33,645 nt of DNA from a virus. Positions 8,296-15,660 of the stretch are shown here, piece by piece. Under the pieces are notes generated by a model. That model did no database searches and was not told where the DNA came from. It saw only the letters and a list, made by a program, of their open reading frames with translations. Position 1 is the stretch's first letter, and each line of letters starts with the position of its first letter. The stretch spans positions 1 to 33,645 of IMG/VR virus record IMGVR_UViG_3300042860_000073, one strand, 5' to 3'. Position numbers and translations under genes: made by a program.

Positions 8296-9734
8296 CAGCG
8301 AACCCCTTGTGGCGTAACATCCACATCTACGGAGATAGCGTTATTCCAGTTATCACCTGTTGGAGTGACTTTCAGCCTGTGATACCTACCTGCGCTTCTG
8401 AGTGGTACTCTATTCTCTGAACTGGCAGCCACCGCAGTATTAAAACTCACACCTTGGTTTAACAATGTACGAGAAGCAATAGCCACAGTTGCAGAGCCAT
8501 TGTCAACAATAGGTCTAGCTAGGGTTACTACTGAGTTAGCACCAATGTCCAAGTCACCAGTAGAAATTACGGCTGTTTGGTTAGCACCTGTAAAACTCAT
8601 CACACGAGTGGCTAAAGTACCGCCTAAGAAATACTTACCGCCAATAAATAACTGTGAGTCTAAACTTGTGGTTAAGGCATCAATAGAAGCAGAAAGACTG
8701 TCCAACTGCTCAAGCGTTACAGACGAGGTAGAGGCTTCAGACAAGAAGTCAGTTCCTGCGTCCCCATAAGTCCACTTCTGGGTCTTAAAGTTATAAATCA
8801 GTACGCTTCTGTTTCCGTTAACAGTCTTGTAATTCCAGATTACAAGTTTGCGGATAGGGTCAACAGCAGCAGACATTGTTTTGAAGTCAGATTCAGAAGC
8901 GTCTTGTAAGAAAAATCTATCTATCTTTTCTGCGCCAATTGCTGTGACGTTCTGTCCATCACACATATAAAAGCCATCGTCAGACAAGAAGAAAGTAACG
9001 CCTTGGTACTGAGCAATAGAGCCAGATGCCATGCAGCCCTTACCACGAGAGATATTGTCAAACTGGAATATAAACGGAGTACCAACGTAAGTCATTCGGT
9101 GAATTGCTCGCTCTAAAAGAACAAGACCAAACTCACCACCACGGATTCCTACAATCTGTCCACCATCAGGAATGTCCTGATAATCAGACTGAGTGTTTAC
9201 ATCCTCAGTCCAATCAGTCTCATTATTTAATGCTGACCAACGTACACGATATTGTTGCTGAGTAGTTTCTAGCGTATTTGCAACCACGACAAAATCACGC
9301 ACGACAGTAATGAACTTAGCAATAGGCGCAGTAGCCGATAAGTCAGCAAACGATGTAGATGTTCCTAGCGTCCATGCTTGGAGTTTCTCAGCATTGTTTG
9401 TAGAGATTACAGTCTTACCAAACTGAGTAAAGCGAACCCTATCGTTAGCACCAGTTGTCATGCCTGACTTAACTTGCGTGATAGCACCCACACCTGTTAC
9501 TGTGTAAATTCTGGTTGAGCCAGCAGCGAATAGTTCAGTATCACCATTAGGCTTTTTGGCAGCATAAAGAGAAGTTAAGTCTTCAGCAGCGTTACTTGTT
9601 GAAAACGTCACAGGCGCAGGAAAAGGGCCATAACCAATAGCCTGAGAAACCACGTTCTTAGCGTCAGTTAACGCACCAGACACGCTAGGTTGGTCAGGCA
9701 TCCACTCACCAAAGGTTAATTTTGTCGTAGCCAT
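8295..9734 (-). CDS. Tail nozzle / tail-tubular-like protein (479 aa)
   Basis: It begins MATTKLTFGEWMPDQPSVSG, typical of podovirus proteins that form the lower tail (P22 gp10 or SU10 nozzle-like). Repeated short beta segments follow (for example LFAAGSTRIYTVTG, GQIVGIRGGEFGLVLLERAI, FFLSDDGFYMCDG), compatible with the beta-propeller fold known for such nozzles. The gene overlaps the preceding repeat protein by 19 bases and the next by one base, a tight tail operon. Family assignment rests on pattern recognition. Confidence 0.65.
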   Translation of the reverse strand: MATTKLTFGEWMPDQPSVSGALTDAKNVVSQAIGYGPFPAPVTFSTSNAAEDLTSLYAAKKPNGDTELFAAGSTRIYTVTGVGAITQVKSGMTTGANDRVRFTQFGKTVISTNNAEKLQAWTLGTSTSFADLSATAPIAKFITVVRDFVVVANTLETTQQQYRVRWSALNNETDWTEDVNTQSDYQDIPDGGQIVGIRGGEFGLVLLERAIHRMTYVGTPFIFQFDNISRGKGCMASGSIAQYQGVTFFLSDDGFYMCDGQNVTAIGAEKIDRFFLQDASESDFKTMSAAVDPIRKLVIWNYKTVNGNRSVLIYNFKTQKWTYGDAGTDFLSEASTSSVTLEQLDSLSASIDALTTSLDSQLFIGGKYFLGGTLATRVMSFTGANQTAVISTGDLDIGANSVVTLARPIVDNGSATVAIASRTLLNQGVSFNTAVAASSENRVPLRSAGRYHRLKVTPTGDNWNNAISVDVDVTPQGVR

Positions 9735-10606
9735 GTATTACTTCCTTGAGCCTGAGTTGTCCAATCGTTGTCGTTAGCAGCAACTGGAGTCCATGTGTTT
9801 GTGTCAGCAGAAACAGCAGTCCATGTATTGCTATCTGTAGAAACTGGTGTCCAAGTGTTTGCGTCTGCTGGTACTGGAGTCCAGTTATCACCAAGAATAA
9901 CGCCTTTAGCCACAATCGTTGCTAGACCTGATACCGAGGCTACCCCTGCATATATTGCAGACGCACTAGCGACAACATTAGCATTAGCCGTAACGCTTGC
10001 TACAGAGTCTCTAACTAAAATTGCTTGAGCCGTTATTGTTGCGGTAGCATCGACACTAGCAGAAGCATTTTGCTCACGGATACCTACTGCGCTTACTGTT
10101 GCACTACCAGTAATACTTGCGACACCTTCTGCGACAATACCGCCATTTGCGACAACTGTAGCTACGCAAGTAACGGAGGCTACTCCATCCTTAACGATAC
10201 CGCCAACAGCAGTTACATCAGCATTACCAGTTATGCTACCACTAGCAAACTGGACACGAGTAGCGTCTGCGCTGACAGTAGCATTGCCATCAATAGCACC
10301 AGAGGCAAACTGCACCCTAGTCGCATCACAAGACGCACTAGCATTAGCCGTAATGCTTGCACTAGCTAATTGAACCCTTACTGCATCTGCCGTAACAGTC
10401 GCTGTACCATCTACCGCCCCACTACCACTCTGAACCCTTATAGCATCGGCTACAACGCTTGCAGACGCAGTTACAGACCCATAGGCATCCCATAGGGTTA
10501 CTGAGGTTGTGTAGAGTGGACTATCGAGTGTGAGTGTTAAGTCATCAATGCTAGACTTTAAATTGTCTAGCGAGTCAATTGTCCACGGAGGCAGTAAGTC
10601 AGCCAT
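9716..10606 (-). CDS. Tail-region repeat protein with ten 20-residue units (296 aa)
   Basis: After a 44-residue N-terminus (MADLLPPWTIDSLDNLKSSI), residues 45-244 split into ten consecutive 20-residue units, such as VDGTATVTADAVRVQLASAS and IDGNATVSADATRVQFASGS. The remaining C-terminus is a second array of 10-residue units of the form NTWTPVSADS, ending NTWLRQN. Alternating small and hydrophobic residues suggest a beta-solenoid or stacked beta-hairpins. It lies between a small tail protein and the nozzle-like protein, overlapping the latter. A structural or adhesive role on the virion tail is likely; no enzymatic motif is present. Confidence 0.7.
   Translation of the reverse strand: MADLLPPWTIDSLDNLKSSIDDLTLTLDSPLYTTSVTLWDAYGSVTASASVVADAIRVQSGSGAVDGTATVTADAVRVQLASASITANASASCDATRVQFASGAIDGNATVSADATRVQFASGSITGNADVTAVGGIVKDGVASVTCVATVVANGGIVAEGVASITGSATVSAVGIREQNASASVDATATITAQAILVRDSVASVTANANVVASASAIYAGVASVSGLATIVAKGVILGDNWTPVPADANTWTPVSTDSNTWTAVSADTNTWTPVAANDNDWTTQAQGSNTWLRQN
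9719..9880 (-). repeat. Short Trp-rich C-terminal repeats
   Basis: Five to six 30-base units encode NTWTPVxxDx decapeptides at the C-terminus of the repeat protein. A similar 'tggtgtccaagtgtttg' element recurs at DNA level. Trp at a fixed spacing suggests carbohydrate contact or beta stacking. Confidence 0.7.
9875..10474 (-). repeat. Ten 60-bp coding repeats
   Basis: Ten in-phase 60-base units encode the 20-residue repeats of the tail-region protein. Units three and four (around 10240-10355) are the most alike, both encoding ATRVQFASG. The last unit merges with the Trp-containing array. Confidence 0.75.
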
Positions 10607-10607
10607 C

Positions 10608-10994
10608 TCACGCTAAAGTAACGCTCAATGAACCAGAGGCAATGCGGAACACATCACCAGTTGCAATCGTCTTAGAAGCGTCTAGTGGTGAGTGATACAG
10701 CAAGTTACCTGCTGTAGAAGCATCACGAATTCCAATGTGTGTAATTGTTCCCCATGCACCGCCAGCTTGAGGAAACTCAATAGCAGCAGAATTGGTAGAA
10801 GCACCATTGGAAGGCGCACCAAAAGTAATTGCCTGACGAGCATAGCTAGTACCAGAACACTCAGTTCCAGTATCAGCATCTGTTGGGTCAGTTGTATAAA
10901 GTGCCAAGTACACAGTCGTAGGTGCTGTGTAGCTAGTTGCCCTCAACGTAACATTGATAAGAGCATTTTCTAAGTAGTTGGACATTTCAGCCAT
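10608..10994 (-). CDS. Small tail / fibre-associated protein (128 aa)
   Basis: It starts at an ATG ending at 10994 after AAGGTGAAAAT. The sequence (TVYLALYTTDPTDADTGTE, SYARQAITFGAPSNG, GTITHIGIRDASTAGNLLYH, ASKTIATGDVFRIASGSL) matches a common phage protein type that I have seen annotated as tail fibre or minor tail protein. It is beta-rich with no signal peptide. It stands between the adaptor and the repeat protein, and its gene is one base from the next stop. Function is inferred from position. Confidence 0.65.
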   Translation of the reverse strand: MAEMSNYLENALINVTLRATSYTAPTTVYLALYTTDPTDADTGTECSGTSYARQAITFGAPSNGASTNSAAIEFPQAGGAWGTITHIGIRDASTAGNLLYHSPLDASKTIATGDVFRIASGSLSVTLA

Positions 10995-10998
10995 ATTT

Positions 10999-11619
10999 TC
11001 ACCTTGCAGTTAATTTCATTGCTAACGGAACACCAGAGTATTGACCTTCTTCGTCAGACTTGATGAGTGAGGAGATTGCTCTGTCGTACATAGAACCCCA
11101 TGTATTGATACGAGCATCATTCATTAGATAAGGCTCTGCCTCAACCAATGCACCATACAGCAAGCCATCAGGTGCTGTAGTCAGAAATACGTTTGTTGTA
11201 TTATTAGAAGACAGATACGCTGGCGCAGCGTAGTACAACAATTTAAGCGTATATACACCATCAGGTGCAGGGGCTACTTGAAACTCACTTGCTAAGATTG
11301 TGTAACTCTTAGGAACACCAACTTCTGATGTTCTTGGGTCATTGGATAACGATGATGGGCTAGAGTAACTCAAAGGTTGAATTGGGTTAGTCATCACCAC
11401 AAAGTCACGAATCTCTAAGAAGTCGCTAGGTAGTTCTACAGTTGCATCACCAGAGACTGTGCTGGTTGTTACAGACTTTAGCATCTGGCGAATACGCAAC
11501 TCTCTACGGAGTCGGTTTTCAGCAAATGTAATAAAGTCGGGAATCTGAGAAGTCAAGTCAGACCTAGCCAAATAGTTGGCTATTGAAGTCTGCAAATCAG
11601 AGTAGGTAGCAAAACTCAT
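10999..11619 (-). CDS. SU10-type head-tail adaptor (206 aa)
   Basis: The N-terminal helix-rich part (MSFATYSDLQTSIANYLARS, FITFAENRLRRELRIRQM) and following beta-rich part (LPSDFLEIRDFVV, PKSYTILASEFQVAPAPDG) fit adaptor proteins that dock to the portal in SU10-like and other podoviruses. The helical LLYGALVEAEPYL segment near the C-terminus is also typical. It overlaps the 104-residue gene by four bases (ATGA type). Position between capsid and tail genes supports the call. Confidence 0.7.
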   Translation of the reverse strand: MSFATYSDLQTSIANYLARSDLTSQIPDFITFAENRLRRELRIRQMLKSVTTSTVSGDATVELPSDFLEIRDFVVMTNPIQPLSYSSPSSLSNDPRTSEVGVPKSYTILASEFQVAPAPDGVYTLKLLYYAAPAYLSSNNTTNVFLTTAPDGLLYGALVEAEPYLMNDARINTWGSMYDRAISSLIKSDEEGQYSGVPLAMKLTAR

Positions 11620-11930
11620 ACAACTCCTGTCCTAGTGCGCCATGCACGATTCATTGGGTCATTTAACCAAGCAGCAAAACGCTTGTCATCCAGAACAGCA
11701 TAACCACGCATGATTCCAGCTTTGTTCAAGTCATCAATGACTGTCAAAGGAATAGATGCAACCTTGTTACCAAACAACTGGTCTGACCATCTTGCTCTCT
11801 CGTCATACGAGTTATATTCTTTTTTATTCTGCTCAACAATATCAGTAACATCCTGACGAGTCTGAATAACGATACCGCCTTCACCATCAGCATGAACAGC
11901 AGTTTGTCTAAAATTGGTAGGATTTTGCAT
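11616..11930 (-). CDS. Small virion-associated protein (104 aa), function unknown
   Basis: This charged 104-residue protein (MQNPTNFRQTAVHADGEGGI; ends NRAWRTRTGVV) has no membrane segment. It lies directly after the capsid gene terminator and overlaps the adaptor gene by four bases. Proteins of this size and N-terminus recur between capsid and adaptor in podoviruses. A head completion or decoration role is possible but not shown. Confidence 0.6.
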   Translation of the reverse strand: MQNPTNFRQTAVHADGEGGIVIQTRQDVTDIVEQNKKEYNSYDERARWSDQLFGNKVASIPLTVIDDLNKAGIMRGYAVLDDKRFAAWLNDPMNRAWRTRTGVV

Positions 11931-11958
11931 AGCCTAATTCTATCAGTTTGAGTAGAAA

Positions 11959-11996
11959 AGAAAATGCCCCAGAGGGTTAGTCTGAGGCATTTTTTG
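11959..11996 (-). terminator. Intrinsic terminator after the major capsid gene
   Basis: The arms AATGCCcCAGA and TCTGaGGCATT form a stem of 11 positions with one mismatch around a seven-base loop. On the minus strand it is followed by TTTTCTTTTC, and on the plus strand by a run of T, so it could act both ways. Its place 12 bases after the capsid stop is typical. It would set high capsid relative to tail gene expression by partial termination. Confidence 0.75.
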
Positions 11997-12008
11997 GGTT
12001 ACACCAGA

Positions 12009-12959
12009 TTAAGGAGTAATGTCGGCAATGATGCCATGTGCGCCTTGGTTTTTAACTTCCAAGGTGTACTCAGCCAACAACTGTGTGGATTCGTTGTCGC
12101 CAGTTACAGCCAACTCATTGGTCTGGAAAGGACGCAAGTAAGCTACAGCAGCCATGTCAGGGTCAACAATAAATGCAACTTCATCGCAGCTATTGGTAGA
12201 TGTCATAAATCTGTTCGGAACAACAGAAATTGAACCGAAATCTGACAGGTACACATCGGCCGCCGAAATGATAGTCGTAGGCGAATTGCTAGGGGCCATG
12301 AAACGCTGTGCAGCAATACCTGTGAAAGTGGAAACCAACTGCTTGTGAGCAGGGTTGACCATCAACACTTTAGGATTGCCACCAGAAGCGTAAACTTCAC
12401 GAACAACAACTTTCAAAATGTCTTCTGTGAAAGTGCGGTTTGTGCCGTTTGTACGAGCAGTAGTTCCCAAGTCACCAGCCACGCCAGAAGTACCGCCATC
12501 ATAGTTAGAGTTCAACCATGCTTGCAGACCACCCAATTTACGAGCAGTAGAAGAATCACCATTGGCAGCAATCTGGTTGCTCAACAGGGAAGTCTCCATG
12601 TCCCGCTTAATTTCGGCCGATGCTTTGGCCAATTGATAGGCTTTTTCAGATTTGCGGCCTGCCTTATCGACAGACTGCAAAGTGCCAGAAATCTTGATAG
12701 TCTTCTGTGCAATCTGAAGGCGGTTGCCTACACGAGTCGTAGGAGACATAGTGGCATCAGATGCCGTGGCCCCTTCAACGGTGAAATTTGATAAAGATGC
12801 GGCCGCTAACGAATCGGTCTGCCACTCATGCAAAACAGCAGTAGCTTTAGTCTTGCCAATGGAAGACATAAATGGAACATCTGTTGGTGAAATCGAGTAG
12901 ATAACATCCGAAAGGTCTTCTCTCATACCGATTGCGGTATATGTTTGATAGGTAGCCAT
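12009..12959 (-). CDS. Major capsid protein, SU10 type (DUF5309), 316 aa
   Basis: It starts MATYQTYTAIGMREDLSDVI after a strong site, GGAGTAAATT. Hallmarks of the DUF5309/SU10 HK97-fold capsid family are YSISPTDVPFMSSIGK near residues 21-36, HEWQTDSLA near 44-52, RVGNRLQIAQKTIKISGT, and the conserved NPAHKQLVSTF and VVPNRFM segments. The C-terminus (EYTLEVKNQGAHGIIADITP) fits as well. It follows the scaffold gene and is followed by a terminator, the usual high-expression arrangement. Confidence 0.92.
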   Translation of the reverse strand: MATYQTYTAIGMREDLSDVIYSISPTDVPFMSSIGKTKATAVLHEWQTDSLAAASLSNFTVEGATASDATMSPTTRVGNRLQIAQKTIKISGTLQSVDKAGRKSEKAYQLAKASAEIKRDMETSLLSNQIAANGDSSTARKLGGLQAWLNSNYDGGTSGVAGDLGTTARTNGTNRTFTEDILKVVVREVYASGGNPKVLMVNPAHKQLVSTFTGIAAQRFMAPSNSPTTIISAADVYLSDFGSISVVPNRFMTSTNSCDEVAFIVDPDMAAVAYLRPFQTNELAVTGDNESTQLLAEYTLEVKNQGAHGIIADITP

Positions 12960-12974
12960 AATTTACTCCAAAAT

Positions 12975-13898
12975 TTATAAAAATCGTTCAAATGCTCTAG
13001 CAGCGTCTGAGACTTTTCCTGTCTCACGCAACCTTTGCATCGCCTGTTTGTCTTGTGAAGACCTAGCTTGGGGAACTGAAGTACCAGAACGCATCATCTT
13101 AGGGGCAGACTGAAGTTTTTTATTCAACTCTGGTTTGCTCTTTTGAAGTTGCTCATACTTCATTGCCTTATACAAGGTATTCACAGCACGAGAGTCATAC
13201 ACGGAACTAAGTTCTTGGTCAGTCCATCCAACAGATTTCGCATAGTCACGGATTTGTTTCCGTACCGCATCACCCTGTGGTGTCGCTAACTCAGGAATCA
13301 GACTAACTAGCTTCTCAGATTCTTGACGGAGATGGTTTTGCAGAGAGGCTTGTTGCTCGGATTGTTGCTGTTGGGCAATTCGTTGCTGTTCATTCCTGAC
13401 TACTGCTAACTGCTTCTCACGCTGGCTCTGTTCAGCTACCGCTACCGCATAACCGATAGGGTCTGTTTCCTTTAAAACTTCTAAGTCCACACCCTGATGT
13501 TGCTGCGTGAGGAAGCTATCCAACGCTTGCAACTTCTGGGCGTATGCCTGTCGCTCTTGTTTAACATACTCTAAGTGACCACGTTCAGCTTCAATTGCCT
13601 TACGTTGTTCAGCTAGAGCCTGAGACTTTTTAGTGTAGTCCGTACCTTGTTGATAACCTTTGATAAGTTCATCAAGTTCTACCTCAACTTCCTCACCAGA
13701 TGCCTTGACTTTATATCTAGGCTTTGGCTCATCAGATTCCTCTGAATACTCAACTTCGTCAGTCTCTTGTTGGTACTCTGGTTGACCTTCGGTTTGGCTG
13801 TTGTCAGCTTCCTCAGAATCACCCATCATGCCCTCAAACGCTGAAGCGGCTTGGTTTACATCTAGGCTTTCACTCCCATTAGGGTTGGTGTTTTCCAT
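12975..13898 (-). CDS. Scaffolding protein (307 aa)
   Basis: It has a very acidic N-terminus (residues 25-60, many Glu, Asp and Gln), a KVKASGEEVEVELDELIKGY segment typical of podovirus scaffolds, then a long Gln/Glu/Arg-rich coiled coil (residues about 90-200), and a basic C-terminus ending AARAFERFL, which would bind the capsid. It lies immediately upstream of the capsid gene. Role: internal scaffold for procapsid assembly. Confidence 0.85.
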   Translation of the reverse strand: MENTNPNGSESLDVNQAASAFEGMMGDSEEADNSQTEGQPEYQQETDEVEYSEESDEPKPRYKVKASGEEVEVELDELIKGYQQGTDYTKKSQALAEQRKAIEAERGHLEYVKQERQAYAQKLQALDSFLTQQHQGVDLEVLKETDPIGYAVAVAEQSQREKQLAVVRNEQQRIAQQQQSEQQASLQNHLRQESEKLVSLIPELATPQGDAVRKQIRDYAKSVGWTDQELSSVYDSRAVNTLYKAMKYEQLQKSKPELNKKLQSAPKMMRSGTSVPQARSSQDKQAMQRLRETGKVSDAARAFERFL

Positions 13899-13916
13899 TT
13901 GTCATCTCAATAATCG

Positions 13917-13954
13917 CCAGAAACCTTCTGGACGGAGGGTAGCTTTTAGGCTAC
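13917..13954 (-). other. Two adjacent hairpins in the scaffold gene leader
   Basis: CCAGAA/TTCTGG (three-base loop, 13917-13931) and GTAGC/GCTAC (six-base loop, 13939-13954) fill the gap between the 79-residue gene and the scaffold gene. No T-run follows on the minus strand. They may protect the scaffold-capsid mRNA from 3'-5' decay or mark a processing site. Confidence 0.35.
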
Positions 13955-14190
13955 AGAATTTTCCACTTCTTCTCTCTAATCACAGTTTCCGAGGCTAAAC
14001 CTTCTAGGTGTCCTGTAATTAGTTCAATAGACTTAATGTGCCTGTAAGCGTCTTCACGCCTATCAGATTCTTCTGCACTTGTGTTAATTATCACACTAAT
14101 CTGCTGTTTTTTCAAGTTATCTATGACTTCTTTAAAAAAGTCATCATTTAACAGGTTTTTAGCCCATTGTGCGAGTAGGTGTTTGTCCAT
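13951..14190 (-). CDS. Small conserved head-region protein (79 aa)
   Basis: This charged helical protein (NLLNDDFFKEVIDNLKKQQI, then DAYRHIKSIELITGHLEGLA) overlaps the end of the preceding 499-residue gene by 32 bases. The same small protein type recurs between portal and scaffold genes in related phages. There is no membrane segment or enzymatic motif. Function unknown. Confidence 0.7.
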   Translation of the reverse strand: MDKHLLAQWAKNLLNDDFFKEVIDNLKKQQISVIINTSAEESDRREDAYRHIKSIELITGHLEGLASETVIREKKWKIL

Positions 14191-15658
14191 ACTGATTCTG
14201 TATCCCAGAAATAATGTCGTTAATACTTAGGCTACTTGCTGATGGCATACCTTGCTTGCTACCCAAGATGCTCATTAAGTCGTTGTAACTCATGTTTGAT
14301 GGCTGTGAATACTTAAATGGCTCTGGTACTTTGCCATAGTTAGGGTTTAAAAACTTCTCCCATTGTGTTCCCATCAACAAGTTACGAGTGCCAAAGTCAA
14401 TAGGAGGCAATGGTGTAAATGGTGCAACTCCAGTTGCAGGAGGTGTCTTCCAATCTGCTGGAATAGGAACAATATCAAAGCCAGTTGGTGTCGCTGTATT
14501 AGATAACACACCACCCGCAGTAAGCAAGCCAGCAGCAGCTAAAGCTAACTGAGCAACCTTGATAGGGTCAGTTTCTTTTACTGGAGGAGTGGTAGGAGGC
14601 TTTACTGGAGTAACAGGAGGAACAACAGGAGGAACAACAGGAGTAACAGGAGGAAGAATTATTGGAGTTGTTGGTGTTTTAGGTGCTGTAATTTGTACTT
14701 CTGGGGGAACAGGAGTAGTAGTAGTAACAGCAGGAATAGTTGGAATAGCAGCAGTAATTGCGTTAATTACTTGTTGTGTAGTTGTTGGGGCTGAACTAGT
14801 TATAACTTGCTCTGGTGTCTGTAAGTTTGTGGGTGTTGTTACATTAGATTGAATTTGACTGTTTGCCAAGTTGATAATATCTTGGTTAACTTGCTCTGGT
14901 GTTCTTGGTGCAGCAACTTGAACAGTCCCTGCATTTGGTAATGTGGCTATTGTGTTTAACACGCTATTTAAAGAGGGAACAGTAGAGCCTGTTACAGCAA
15001 CTGTACTGCCGTCTAAAACTGGAGTAGATACAGCTACAGGTGTTGTAGTAGCTACATTAGTAGGGGTAATGGCAGTTAAAGCCCTGTTAATAATTGCATC
15101 GTTGTAGCCACCAGAACTCAAAGTATCTCTAATTTGAGTCGCAGTTAACCCTTGTTCTGCCAACTGTTTAGCATCTAGTGTGGCAAATGCACGTTCTGTA
15201 ATACTTGGGTCTGCAATAGTTCCTGTAGTTAAGTAGTTATTCAATGCACTACCTGCATACGCACCACCGCCACCCAATAAAGCGGCTCTTAACGTATCTT
15301 CTGCGCTACCACCAGTAAGAGCAGTAGTACCACCTGCAATGGTTGCACCTGTAGCACCAGCCAAAGCAGAACCTGTGAGTGGTGTTGCCCCTGCAATCAG
15401 ATTGCTTAGATAAGGCGCACCAAGAACACTAGCAGCCAAGGCTAGAACAGGACGAGATGCCGCCAACAAGCCTCTATCCCCACCACCTTCAAAAACACCT
15501 GTGTCAATAATCTCACCAGTTTTAGGATTGTAAGTTTCCCAAATAGCAGGGTTATCAGGATTAGTGCGAGTCAAATACATTAACTCAGGTAAAGCATCAA
15601 TCTGCTCTTGTATGTCATCGCCTTCAATAACACGATTAGGTGTTTTTTTAATTGCCAT
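14159..15658 (-). CDS. Possible membrane-active virion protein with Pro/Thr linker (499 aa)
   Basis: The start at 15658 is backed by GAGGTTAATC. The N-terminal 60 residues are polar. Residues about 60-150 are Gly/Ala-rich and hydrophobic with glycine-zipper-like spacing (LALAASVLGAPYLSNLIAGA; LAGATGATIAGGTTALTGGS). The middle is Thr/Val/Pro-rich with repeated PVVPPV and TPTTPI-like units. A short hydrophobic segment (LALAAAGLLTAGGVL) follows, then a polar tail. Such features suggest a protein that inserts into the cell envelope during DNA entry, but no named family was recognised. It directly follows the portal gene. Confidence 0.6.
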   Translation of the reverse strand: MAIKKTPNRVIEGDDIQEQIDALPELMYLTRTNPDNPAIWETYNPKTGEIIDTGVFEGGGDRGLLAASRPVLALAASVLGAPYLSNLIAGATPLTGSALAGATGATIAGGTTALTGGSAEDTLRAALLGGGGAYAGSALNNYLTTGTIADPSITERAFATLDAKQLAEQGLTATQIRDTLSSGGYNDAIINRALTAITPTNVATTTPVAVSTPVLDGSTVAVTGSTVPSLNSVLNTIATLPNAGTVQVAAPRTPEQVNQDIINLANSQIQSNVTTPTNLQTPEQVITSSAPTTTQQVINAITAAIPTIPAVTTTTPVPPEVQITAPKTPTTPIILPPVTPVVPPVVPPVTPVKPPTTPPVKETDPIKVAQLALAAAGLLTAGGVLSNTATPTGFDIVPIPADWKTPPATGVAPFTPLPPIDFGTRNLLMGTQWEKFLNPNYGKVPEPFKYSQPSNMSYNDLMSILGSKQGMPSASSLSINDIISGIQNQYGQTPTRTMG

Positions 15659-15660
15659 GA

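Noticed and set aside
9716-10606. CRISPR-like array
   Set aside because: The repeats are in phase, 60 bases long without spacers, and encode 20-residue protein repeats.
11959-11996. Attachment site or tRNA end
   Set aside because: The inverted repeat is a simple stem-loop with T-runs after a capsid gene; no tRNA or integrase is present.
14559-14852. Gly/Val/Thr-rich plus-strand frame of 97 codons
   Set aside because: It is the antisense of the Pro/Thr linker in the 499-residue protein and has low-complexity composition.
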